A DNA stretch of 64,000 nt from Meghimatium bilineatum (taxonomy: Eukaryota; Mollusca; Gastropoda; Stylommatophora; Philomycidae): positions 44,001,531 to 44,065,530 of the forward strand of contig CM067317.1 in the NCBI GenBank assembly GCA_034231615.1. Reading direction: 5' to 3'. The notes under the pieces are model-generated. The model worked only from the letters and a program-made list of their open reading frames with translations. It ran no database searches and was not told the origin of the DNA. Shown here piece after piece: positions 31,639-41,300 of the stretch. The position numbers and the translations under genes were made by a program. Numbering within the stretch: position 1 is the stretch's first letter; the number at the start of each line of letters is the position of its first letter.

Positions 31639-32757
31639 GTGAATGTTTTCATGCCTTTTGTTACAACATACTTGTGCAAACAATCTTTCTCTGATCTCGT
31701 TTATCTGAAAAATAAGTATGGAAACCGTTTTCTAAACGTTGAGTCAGAACTCAGAATGCAAGTTTCAGATATTAACCCCGATATAACAAGGCTTGTAAAA
31801 GTGGAGTCAGAACTAAGAATACAACTTGCTGCTATCAATCCCGATGTAACACGGCTTGTAAAAGTGGAGTCAGAACTAAGAATACAACTTGCTGCTATCA
31901 ATCCCGATGTAACACGGCTTGTAAAAGTGGGAGGTCAGAACTAAGAATACAACTTGCTGCTATCAATCCCGATGTAACACGGCTTGTAAAAAGTGGAGTC
32001 AGAACTAAGAATACAACTTGCTGCTATCAATCCCGATGTAACAAGGCTTGTAAAAGTGGAGTCAGAACTAAGAATACAACTTGCTGCTATCAATCCCGAT
32101 GTAACACGGCTTGTAAAAGTGGAGTCAGAACTAAGAATACAACTTGCTGCTATCAATCCCGATGTAACACGGCTTGTAAAAGTGGAGTCAGAACTAAGAA
32201 TACAACTTGCTGCTATCAATCCCGATGTAACACGGCTTGTAAAAGTGGAGTCAGAACTAAGAATACAACTTGCTGCTATCAATCCCGATGTAACACGGCT
32301 TGTAAATGTGGAATAACTAAGAATACAACTTGCTGCTATCAATCCCGATGTAACACGGCTTGTAAAAGTGGAGTCAGAACTAAGAATACAACTTGCTGCT
32401 ATCAATCCCGATGTAACAAGGCTTGTAAAAGTGGAGTCAGAACAAAGAATACAACTTGCTGCTATCAATCCCGATGTAACACGGCTTGTAAAAGTGGAGT
32501 CAGAACTAAGAATACAACTTGCTGCTATCCATCCCGATGTAACACGGCTTGTAAATGTGGAGTCAGAACTAAGAATACAACTTGCTGCTATCAATCCCGA
32601 TGTAACACGGCTTGTAAATGTGGAATAACTAAGAATACAACTTGCTGCTATCAATCCCGATGTAACACGGCTTGTAAAAGTGGAGTCAGAACTAAGAATA
32701 CAACTTGCTGCTATCAATCCCGATGTAACAAGGCTTGTAAATGAAGTGCAGCATCAT
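31639..32757 (+). pseudogene. hAT transposase C-terminus with 16-fold amplified 21-residue segment
   Basis: The frame reads MPFVTTYLCKQSFSDLVYLK, then NKYGNRFLNVESELRMQVSD, the dimerisation-region block (C-x2-FS, K-K, N-x-L-x-VE-x-LR) of ZBED/SCAND3-like hAT transposases. After the amplified segment it ends NEVQHHPSH and stop, the usual terminus of these proteins. In between, the 21-residue segment VESELRIQLAAINPDVTRLV plus K is repeated about 16 times. Frame is lost at about 31930, restored at about 31990 (+2 then +1), and two units carry GTGGAATAA stops. It is therefore not an intact protein, but the reading phase is otherwise kept over the kilobase. Confidence 0.75.
31738..32742 (+). repeat. 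63-bp minisatellite, 16 copies
   Basis: Sixteen 63-bp units account for the 1005-bp length: 16 x 63, plus 3 from two small insertions, minus two 3-bp losses. The first unit is diverged (LRMQVSDINPDITRLVK) and looks like the founding transposase sequence; the others are nearly identical. The rare GTGGAATAA variant occurs twice, exactly 315 bp or five units apart, showing block duplication. Confidence 0.95.
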
Positions 32758-33366
32758 CCTTCTCATTAATGAAAATCAACAGTTCAATTGTATTTACAAC
32801 CAATTTTGACACTAGAGTATTATTCCGCCTTCTAATTAAGGTCAAGAACGCAAGATTTACCATTGGAAAAGCCGCACAGATTACCCAGTAATCAATTTAA
32901 ATGGATATAAGAGAGTCCATTTTTCTGAATACATGTAAAACTGATTCCGAATGACATACAAGTCTATATATATTCAAGATAAAACATGAATATCTAAAGT
33001 AAACATTAGTGGACATCGCTTCACCATTTCACCCTAACTGTGTGAATACTAGAAATTATTACGATAACGTTATTTGTGTTTAACAACTGATGTCACTGTC
33101 ACACAATGTGCAGATGTAGATATAATGAACATACATTAATAATATTAATTGTCGGTTACAGATTTGGGGGGGGGGGTGGGGGGGGGCTGGGTTCATTCAA
33201 TTTGGACTGTAAGAGAATGTTGTAAACAATTATGCCTTTCTTTTTATTATTGAAACATTAACATTACATTTTCAATTGCAGACATTGTTTAGTATCGTTA
33301 ACTCACAGATAATTCCTCCTGAACATTTTCAAACATGGAATATTTTGCAGCTTTGCGGCATAAAAT
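32758..33366. other. no recognisable gene; G run
   Basis: AT-rich, with a G-rich run at 33166-33187 (two long G stretches split by one t) that could fold as a G-quadruplex or be a homopolymer error. Confidence 0.45.
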
Positions 33367-33533
33367 AATAAAATCCAGTTATAACAAATTTCGTTATATA
33401 ACAACACGTTTGAAAATCCCAAATTATATTTATTCTGTATTGTCTGTACTGCTTAGAACAAATTTCTGTTATTGCATACATATTTTGTCAGCCCGGACCA
33501 AGTTAGTTGTTATAACGGGATTTCACTAAATTT
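33367..33533. mobile_element. possible pogo/Tigger-like MITE
   Basis: The left sequence taaaatccagttataacaaa and the right end, read in reverse as tagtgaaatcccgttataac, form an imperfect inverted repeat about 165 bp apart. The gttataac-with-aaatcc end resembles Tigger-type termini. The interior is AT-rich and non-coding. A TA duplication is not certain. Confidence 0.4.
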
Positions 33534-34194
33534 GAAGGAGGTCCGTATAAGAACGGCTGTTATATATCAAGTCTAAGCTGTTGTTGATAAACATAGAGGG
33601 GAATATGATGATGTATATTCACAAGGAAAAGTTGCAGTGACACGATATCGTTTTTTTTGTGCGTGAAGATGAAGAAAACAAATGTTGATATAAGCGGAGG
33701 TTGATTTCGAATATACACATTATCAAGAGAAAGGACATATGGCTGCAGTACAAGAACAACAAATTAAACTATTTTTGAAATGGTTAAATGCTCTGATATA
33801 ACCAAATTGGACTACATCCGTGGTTGAGAGAAGCGTACCTGACTGCAGGAGATCAAGCCCGTAGATAAGGAGGAGGTTTTTGGAATGTTCATCTTCCCCG
33901 CCCTTAAAAAAATCAGAACATAAATTTTAGAATGTGAACAGTCAAGATGTGAGAGAAACACCCCTCCCTCTACTAGCAAATGAGAACATTGCCTTTAGTA
34001 CTAGGAACAGCCAAAAGATGAGTATAACTTTCCCCACCATCATCCCTGGCAATCTTTCACAGAAAAAGGTCTTCATATTGTTTATCAAATAGATGCATCT
34101 AGACACGAAGACTCACTATTATTACGACTTAACCAATGTTTTAATAACATTATAGTGCTAGGAAATATGTGACTTTTCTACCCACACATGGCCA
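33534..34194. other. no recognisable gene
   Basis: Includes the block at 33955-34075 that resembles 14985-15130; otherwise nothing recognised. Confidence 0.4.
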
Positions 34195-34500
34195 GAAAAT
34201 ATTTGTCACAGCAACGGAGAGGTAGTTCTGTAACTATGCACTGCTCCAAACTATTGCAACCAAGATACGGTTTCCTGTGCTCATCAAATACCAACGGATT
34301 ATGCCGAAATCTCTATGGCTCCAGACATTGTGAACGTCCAGCGACGGATGTCAGAAAAATGTTTGTGTCCTACCAACGAGAATGTAGTTTTACAACTATG
34401 CACTGCTCCAAGCTATTGCAACCAAGATACGGTTTCCTGTGCTCATTCCCCGTCATAAATACTTACGGATTATGCCGAACTTTTCTATGGGTGAGGACGG
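34195..34500 (+). repeat. two-copy tandem duplication, about 155 bp
   Basis: 34195-34330 and 34350-34500 share long blocks (actatgcactgctccaa, gcaaccaagatacggtttcc, ggattatgccgaa). The second copy has a short insertion. A 121-residue frame (34188-34553) crosses both copies but has no recognised domain. It is listed as a duplication rather than a gene. Confidence 0.7.
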
Positions 34501-34553
34501 ATAACGTCAAAATAATTTTTCTCACTTCTAGGAGAATAAATGAAACACTTTAA

Positions 34554-35639
34554 ATGAAACACAACAACATCTCACAAACATGTGTATATATTACACACTG
34601 GTATTGGATCAAAGAGAATAGAGTCCATGGGCTTTTGGATCAGCAGCCAATTTCATCAATATACACACTTTTCATTGGGAGATAAATATTAGGTGTTTAT
34701 TTTATTTGTCTCCCCATTAATAATTTTAAAAAAAAAAAGAATTCCCTTTTCCGGAGATCTCCCTGTGATAATCGCTCGAAGCTATGGAGTTACTGCTATG
34801 AGTGGTACTCTAAACAGGCTGCGTTCAGCTTCGTTGTGATGGCGGAGTGCACATGGTGTAACCCAAGTACAATGAGGTCAATCATCTATGCCTGTTTAGC
34901 CCTTTTAGTGACTCAATATCATCAAACCTAGAAGGTACTTGTTCAATGCTATTCTCATCTTCATCCAGCTCTGTGGTGGGGAGATAGAGCGTCTAGACCA
35001 GTGTTTCTCAAACGTGGGGATCACACCCCACAGGGGGACTATTTGATTTTAATGGGGGAGGGGGGGGTTTAAACAAGTTGTAATTAGGTTTCATTTAGGG
35101 AATAAATCAATATTTGATAACTCAATAATTAAATATAGAAAATATGTATATTTTACATATTACCATGCAAGTAGGTATAATTGTCGATTTAATATTGATT
35201 GACGGATTGATTCAGAACCCCAGGAATTGCGAGCTATTAGCTCTTACTTCACGTGTGCAGTGGGGTGGCTTTTCTAAACTTTCTTTCATACTCAGGAGAC
35301 TTCAACTTTCAGCTCAGAGTAACTCCTATTGAAGGAACCGTCTACTGAGAGGGGGTCTATAATTTTATAGATAAAATGCTACAAAGTTTCCATAAGAGAG
35401 CCTCAATATAACGGCATATCATCTACTAAGGTTTTCTGTTCCATGGGTAGTTTTGTCTAGTAGACTATTCGTGAGAGCCACATACGCAACCGCATGCGTT
35501 TAATATTGAAAGTAATGATTCTTGTAGACATGTATGAATCTATAACATTAATTTTGTTTTTCCAGATTAAATTTGACATTGACATATCAGCGAAATTCAT
35601 CTCCAGTCTTATACTAAGTCACACTTTTGACTTCTGGGT
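34554..35639. other. no gene; possible hAT end
   Basis: 34795-34905 repeats the block at 12370-12500. At 35004 the sequence cagtgtttctcaaacgtggg resembles an hAT terminus and is followed by a G-rich run; no opposite end was identified, so this stays tentative. The rest is AT-rich and unassigned. Confidence 0.4.
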
Positions 35640-35750
35640 CACTTTTATGGAATGTGACAGCCAACTCAACCTTCAAAACGTTCTTAGTTACCTTTTACGA
35701 TGTGCATGTCAGGTAATAGCGCAACTAAAATTTGCTCCCTTTTCGGGTTC
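35640..35750 (-). mobile_element. S1 repeat, 5' part
   Basis: The reverse strand contains the 5' blocks of S1 (gggagcaaat, a cctgacatgcacatc-type block, ggttg-gttggctgtcac). The 3' half is absent. Confidence 0.5.
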
Positions 35751-36129
35751 CCGCCACACACGGACTGACCACTGATCTAAATCACATAGCAACTCCACAT
35801 CATACAGGCGGATCACTGATATACCATACATAGTTCAGTATACATCACACGAGCTGACCACTCATCTAAAACACGTGTCACAGTCAACACCACGTTTTGT
35901 CTTTAGTGTTGTTCTTTTCCCCTTACAGGTCCCAATGTTGACATTTTAGCAGCAATCTTCCATTCGTGAACTGTACACACGAGATAGAAATAGAGCTCTG
36001 TTTACTGGAAGAAAACTTGACTATTGTGTCTTAGATAGTCACTTTGACTAATCATTGCTATATTAAACAAATAATTTAGTCACCGTAAACAGAGAGCGTG
36101 CCACTTTATAGGTAGTTTTAAACATCAAC
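35751..36129. other. no recognisable feature
   Basis: No motif; a diverged cacacggactgaccactgat-type repeat occurs two or three times at 35755-35870. Confidence 0.4.
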
Positions 36130-36600
36130 ATCAATATATTCGGTAATACAGACTCTCAAAGCATGTTGCGCAAGATAGAAAAGTTCATGCTAAGAAAAGA
36201 ATGGTGGGACTTATTGAACAACTCAGTTGTCCAGAGCATTACATGGATATACTGCCTTGGTCATGCTGGGGTCAGAGGAAACGAGAAAGCCTACTTATTG
36301 GCAGGCAATGTGGCGATAGACGGCACATTGCTGAGAAGAGATAAAGGCAGTAATAAATTCATTTCAAGATGCAGATGTCAATGAGGTTGAGAACGTACAC
36401 ATACAGAGAATGTTAAAAATGGGAGTATCTAGAGGTGCGTGGAGGAAAAGTAAACTTTTTGGAAAGTCCCGAAGATCACACAATCAACACCTGACCGGAA
36501 CTCTGAGTCTACATACACTGGGATGACTGCTGGAGCGGAGCACTTAATTGGAATGTCCCGCGTGCTGTGAAGCCAGTTTCTAATCAAGAAGAATCAAGAA
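36130..36600 (+). pseudogene. retroelement RNase H fragment (family F), second copy
   Basis: The frame 36163-36384 reads MLRKIEKFMLRKEWWDLLNN, then SITWIYCLGHAGVRGNEKAY and GNVAIDGTLLRR. It matches the minus-strand fragment at 20040-20470, but the catalytic aspartate of the NEKAD motif is tyrosine here, so the domain would be dead even without the later frameshift. The 3' flank (ctctgagtctacatacactg; tcccgcgtgctgtgaagcca) also matches the first copy, giving a shared 3' end of at least 400 bp. Confidence 0.7.
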
Positions 36601-36869
36601 TCAATGTGATTTTCAGTTTGCAATGAAGGGGAGATAATAAGAAAAATTGTCAACAAATGTGTTTTTTAACTAATTATTGTGTCAAAATAAAGTGAAGAAA
36701 TCTACATTTTCACTTTAAACCTGAATTTAAAAATAGTTTGTTCTTTTTGAATTGCACGCATCTGTCTAAAATATTATTATGAAACGCTCATAAAAAGTTG
36801 ACTGTTTCCTGTAGACAAAAACGGAAAATTTGGATAATATCCCCTTTTGAACCAAATTGTGCTTACTAC

Positions 36870-37080
36870 AAATATGTGTTTTCAGTGACGACATATGGAT
36901 GCGAAGCATGGATACTACATTAAAACATTGTCCAAGAGAATAAAATTATCTGAATTAAAGTGCTACAGAAGTCTTCTGAAAATATCATGAACAGTAACCA
37001 AAACAAACCAGGAGATGCAAAGCATAATCAGCGCCCACGTGGGCCGGCTTCTGAACACCATATTAATTACAGAATAAGCT
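36870..37080 (+). pseudogene. LINE post-RT fragment, family D-like
   Basis: In shifted frames it reads TTYGCEAWIL then LKCYRSLLKISWTVTKTNQE. The YGCE-W block and the CxRxLLKI-W block follow the RT palm in many LINEs. Decayed and short. Confidence 0.55.
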
Positions 37081-37280
37081 AGGTTTTTTTTTCAGCCACG
37101 TTAAAAGATGTGACAATATGGAGAGAGTGATAATGGTGGGGATGATACAAGGTTACTGAGCAAAGTGTGGTAGGCATCGCTAGTCAGGAGGTTTCTGGTC
37201 AGCCACTGACTAGACAGCTGGTCACTTGTGGGAAACCATGTGCTGCGACGCGAGTTCATAACTCTTTTCCTTGATATGTA
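37081..37280. other. no recognisable feature
   Basis: Short unassigned spacer. Confidence 0.4.
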
Positions 37281-37625
37281 TAGAGATTTGAATGTGTGAT
37301 TAGTTGAGTGTGGAATAAACTGTATGTTGAGCTGAATGTGTGATTAGTTGAGTGTGGAATAAACTGTATGTTGAGCTGAATGTGTGATTAGTTGAGTGAA
37401 ATAAACTGTATGGTGAGCTGAATGTGTGATGAAGAGAACGTTTGAGGGAATACGATAGGTAAGAGAACAGGTTGAGAGGAAATAAGAAATGATAGATTAG
37501 GAAGGATGAGAGAACAGGTTGAGAGGCAATAGCAAAATATATATTGGGAAGGATGAGAGACCGGTTTGAGAGGGAATAAAATAGAAGGAAAAGGGATATG
37601 AGAAAAACAAGCTGAATGTGCAAGA
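37281..37625 (+). repeat. 44-bp tandem repeat passing into purine-rich repeats
   Basis: Three copies of gctgaatgtgtgattagttg plus agtgtggaataaactgtatgttga (the third shortened) are followed by irregular repeats of gaagga-gagagaacaggttgagag to about 37570. The minus-strand frames over this region are compositional. Confidence 0.75.
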
Positions 37626-37784
37626 AAATAGTCAAGATGCAGTGAAAAAAAAAGTTGTAAGGGGGGGGGGGATGACAAAAGAAGAAGGGTGTAAAAATAA
37701 GTTAAGAAATTGATAGTAAAAAAAAATTAACCAGTAGAAAGAAGAAAAAGTTAGAAGAAAGTGAGAGGTGAACAAACTGGGAGA

Positions 37785-37817
37785 GAAAGAGAGAGAGAGA
37801 GAGAGAGATAGAGAGAG
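37785..37817 (+). repeat. GA dinucleotide run
   Basis: A (GA)n microsatellite of about 30 bp inside a wider purine-rich stretch (37640-37820). Confidence 0.9.
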
Positions 37818-37914
37818 CAGAACAAGTTGGGTTGCAGAATGAATATGTGTAAATTTATATACAAGTGTGGGTGTCTGTGGATGCATCCATAACGAGGCAA
37901 AACAGCTAGAAAAA

Positions 37915-38101
37915 TAGGTCATGGTAAGTTTTAAATAGGTCACGGTAGACCAAAAGAAACACTCAGAAGAACAATACTGAGAGAAAGTAAAACAACCAAT
38001 ATTCATACTATTCAAGAATTGCACAGAAGAGCTTTGAACAGACAGAATTGGAGAGATCTGACCTCTGCCCTACGCGCTAACTTCAGCGCAAAAGGAAAAT
38101 G
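37915..38101 (+). pseudogene. family D LINE C-terminal tail
   Basis: One frame reads IGHGRPKETLRRTILRESKT, then IQELHRRALNRQNWRDLTSA and LRANFSAKGK before a TGA at about 38100. It parallels the tails at 14280-14505 and 58120-58400 (minus), with GRPKETLRRT, ELH--A--R-NW--L-SAL and a stop in the same order. This short stretch is fully open, so it is younger or luckier than its relatives. Confidence 0.72.
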
Positions 38102-38255
38102 AATGAAGTTTTAAGCTTGGTGACCAGAGTGTAAAGTATGGGACCAACTCTCCCATGTGGCTAGTCATGGCCGCGCCGTTGTTAATAGACCTGTCAACAG
38201 AATGTAAATAAGATTTCATTTGTGATAATTTTGATTAATGTTGTGCTTTACATAA

Positions 38256-38294
38256 ATGGTCCCTATGGTTTACTTTCTGTACAGAGGTCTTTAC
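38256..38294. mobile_element. right terminus of the 12067-type MITE
   Basis: ggtttactttctgtacagag then gtctttac matches the right end of the MITEs at 12067-12264 and 24937-25129. The satellite array begins about 12 bp beyond it. Confidence 0.6.
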
Positions 38295-38305
38295 TGGCGA
38301 CGGTC

Positions 38306-41300
38306 ATTGGCTAGTCTACTATACTAGAGATATGGTTACAGATGTACGGTCGCGGGCTAGTCTACTATACTAGTGACATGGTTATAGATGTACGGTCGTG
38401 GACTAGTCTACTATACTAGTGATATGGTTACAGATGTACGGTCGTGGACTAGTCTACTATACTAGAGATATGGTTACAGATGTCCGGTCGTGGGCTAGTC
38501 TACTATACTAGTGACATGGTTATAGATGTCCGGTCGTGGACTAGTCTACTATACTAGTGACATGGTTATAGATGTCCAGTCGTGGGCTAGTCTACTATAC
38601 TAGTGACATGGTTATAGATGTCCGATCGTGGGCTAGTCTACTATACTAGTGATATGGTTATAGATGTACGGTCGTGGGCTAGTCTACTATACTAGTGACA
38701 TGGTTATAGATGTACGGTCGTGGGCTAGTCTACTATACTAGTGACATGGTTATAGATGTCCGGTCGTGGGCTAGTCTACTATACTAGTGACATGGTTATA
38801 GATGTCCGGTCGTGGGCTAGTCTACTATACTAGTGACATGGTTATAGATGTACGGTCGTGGACTAGTCTACTATACTAGTGACATGGTTATAGATGTACG
38901 GTCGTGGGCTAGTCTACTATACTAGTGATATGGTTACAGATGTACGGTCGTGGACTAGTCTACTATACTAGTGATATGGTTAAAGATGTACGGTCGTGGA
39001 CTAGTCTACTATACTAGAGATATGGTTACAGATGTCCGGTCATGGACTAGTCTACTATACTAGTGACATGGTTATAGATGTCCGGTCGTGGGCTAGTCTA
39101 CTATACTAGTGACATGGTTATAGATGTCCGGTCATGGACTAGTCTACTATACTAGTGACATGGTTATAGATGTCCGGTCGTGGGCTAGTCTACTATACTA
39201 GTGACATGGTTATAGATGTCCAGTCGTGGGCTAGTCTACTATACTAGTGACATGGTTATAGATGTCCGGTCGTGGGCTAGTCTACTATACTAGTGATATG
39301 GTTATAGATGTACGGTCGTGGGCTAGTCTACTATACTAGTGACATGGTTATAGATGTACGGTCGTGGGCTAGTCTACTATACTAGTGACATGGTTATAGA
39401 TGTCCGGTCGTGGGCTAGTCTACTATACTAGTGACATGGTTATAGATGTACGGTCGTGGACTAGTCTACTATACTAGTGACATGGTTATAGATGTACGGT
39501 CGTGGGCTAGTCTACTATACTAGTGATATGGTTACAGATGTACGGTCGTGGACTAGTCTACTATACTAGTGATATGGTTACAGATGTACGGTCGAGGACT
39601 AGTCTACTATACTAGAGATATGGTTACAGATGTCCGGTCATGGACTAGTCTACTATACTAGTGACATGGTTATAGATGTCCGGTCGTGGGCTAGTCTACT
39701 ATACTAGTGACATGGTTATAGATGTCCGGTCGTGGGCTAGTCTACTATACTAGTGACATGGTTATAGATGTCCGGTCGTGGGCTAGTCTACTATACTAGT
39801 GACATGGTTATAGATGTCCGGTCGTGGGCTAGTCTACTATACTAGTGATATGGTTATAGATGTACGGTCGTGGGCTAGTCTACTATACTAGTGACATGGT
39901 TATAGATGTACGGTCGTGGGCTAGTCTACTATACTAGTGACATGGTTATAGATGTCCGGTCGTGGGCTAGTCTACTATACTAGTGACATGGTTATAGATG
40001 TACGGTCGTGGACTAGTCTACTATACTAGTGACATGGTTATAGATGTACGGTCGTGGGCTAGTCTACTATACTAGTGATATGGTTACAGATGTACGGTCG
40101 TGGACTAGTCTACTATACTAGTGATATGGTTACAGATGTACGGTCGAGGACTAGTCTACTATACTAGAGATATGGTTACAGATGTCCGGTCATGGACTAG
40201 TCTACTATACTAGTGACATGGTTATAGATGTCCGGTCGTGGGCTAGTCTACTATACTAGTGACATGGTTATAGATGTACGGTCGTGGGCTAGTCTACTAT
40301 ACTAGTGACATGGTTATAGATGTCCGGTCGTGGGCTAGTCTACTATACTAGTGACATGGTTATAGATGTCCAGTCGTGGGCTAGTCTACTATACTAGTGA
40401 CATGGTTATAGATGTACGGTCGTGGGCAAGTCTACTATACTAGTGACATGGTTATAGATGTCCGGTCATGGACTAGTCTACTATACTAGTGACATGGTTA
40501 TAGATGTCCGGTCGTGGGCTAGTCTACTATACTAGTGACATGGTTATAGATGTCCAGTCGTGGGCTAGTCTACTATACTAGTGACATGGTTATAGATGTC
40601 CGGTCGTGGGCTAGTCTACTATACTAGTGATATGGTTATAGATGTACGGTCGTGGGCTAGTCTACTATACTAGTGACATGGTTATAGATGTACGGTCGTG
40701 GGCTAGTCTACTATACTAGTGACATGGTTATAGATGTCCGGTCGTGGGCTAGTCTACTATACTAGTGACATGGTTATAGATGTACGGTCGTGGACTAGTC
40801 TACTATACTAGTGACATGGTTATAGATGTACGGTCGTGGGCTAGTCTACTATACTAGTGATATGGTTACAGATGTACGGTCGTGGACTAGTCTACTATAC
40901 TAGTGATATGGTTACAGATGTACGGTCGTGGACTAGTCTACTATACTAGAGATATGGTTTCAGATGTCCGGTCATGGACTAGTCTACTATACTAGTGACA
41001 TGGTTATAGATGTCCGGTCGTGGGCTAGTCTACTATACTAGTGACATGGTTATAGATGTACGGTCGTGGGCTAGTCTACTATACTAGTGACATGGTTATA
41101 GATGTCCGGTCGTGGGCTAGTCTACTATACTAGTGATATGGTTATAGATGTACGGTCGTGGGCTAGTCTACTATACTAGTGACATGGTTATAGATGTACG
41201 GTCGTGGGCAAGTCTACTATACTAGTGACATGGTTATAGATGTCCGGTCGTGGGCTAGTCTACTATACTAGTGACATGGTTATAGATGTCCGGTCGTGGG

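Larger units (their letters stand above)
31508..32757 (+). mobile_element. hAT transposon remnant (ZBED/SCAND3-like)
   Basis: Starts with cagcggttattagactgtgg, close to the cagtggttctcaaactgtgg-type ends known from ZBED/SCAND3-related hAT elements. About 130 bp later a transposase C-terminal frame begins, and it ends at a stop at 32755-32757. No matching right terminus was found downstream, so only the left end is supported. On the other side, just upstream, tttgcccacctttactctag resembles the end of yet another hAT, so two elements may abut at about 31507. Confidence 0.55.

Noticed and set aside
33166-33187. G-quadruplex regulatory element
   Set aside because: Two long G runs split by one t are equally likely to be a homopolymer artefact, and there is no gene for it to regulate.
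34188-34553. 121-residue frame with internal duplication
   Set aside because: The two halves come from a recent DNA duplication; no domain or coding signature was seen, so I list only the duplication.
37300-38024. Three overlapping minus-strand frames of 96-130 residues rich in Ser, Leu and Phe
   Set aside because: They are the complement of purine-rich tandem repeats and the GA run.
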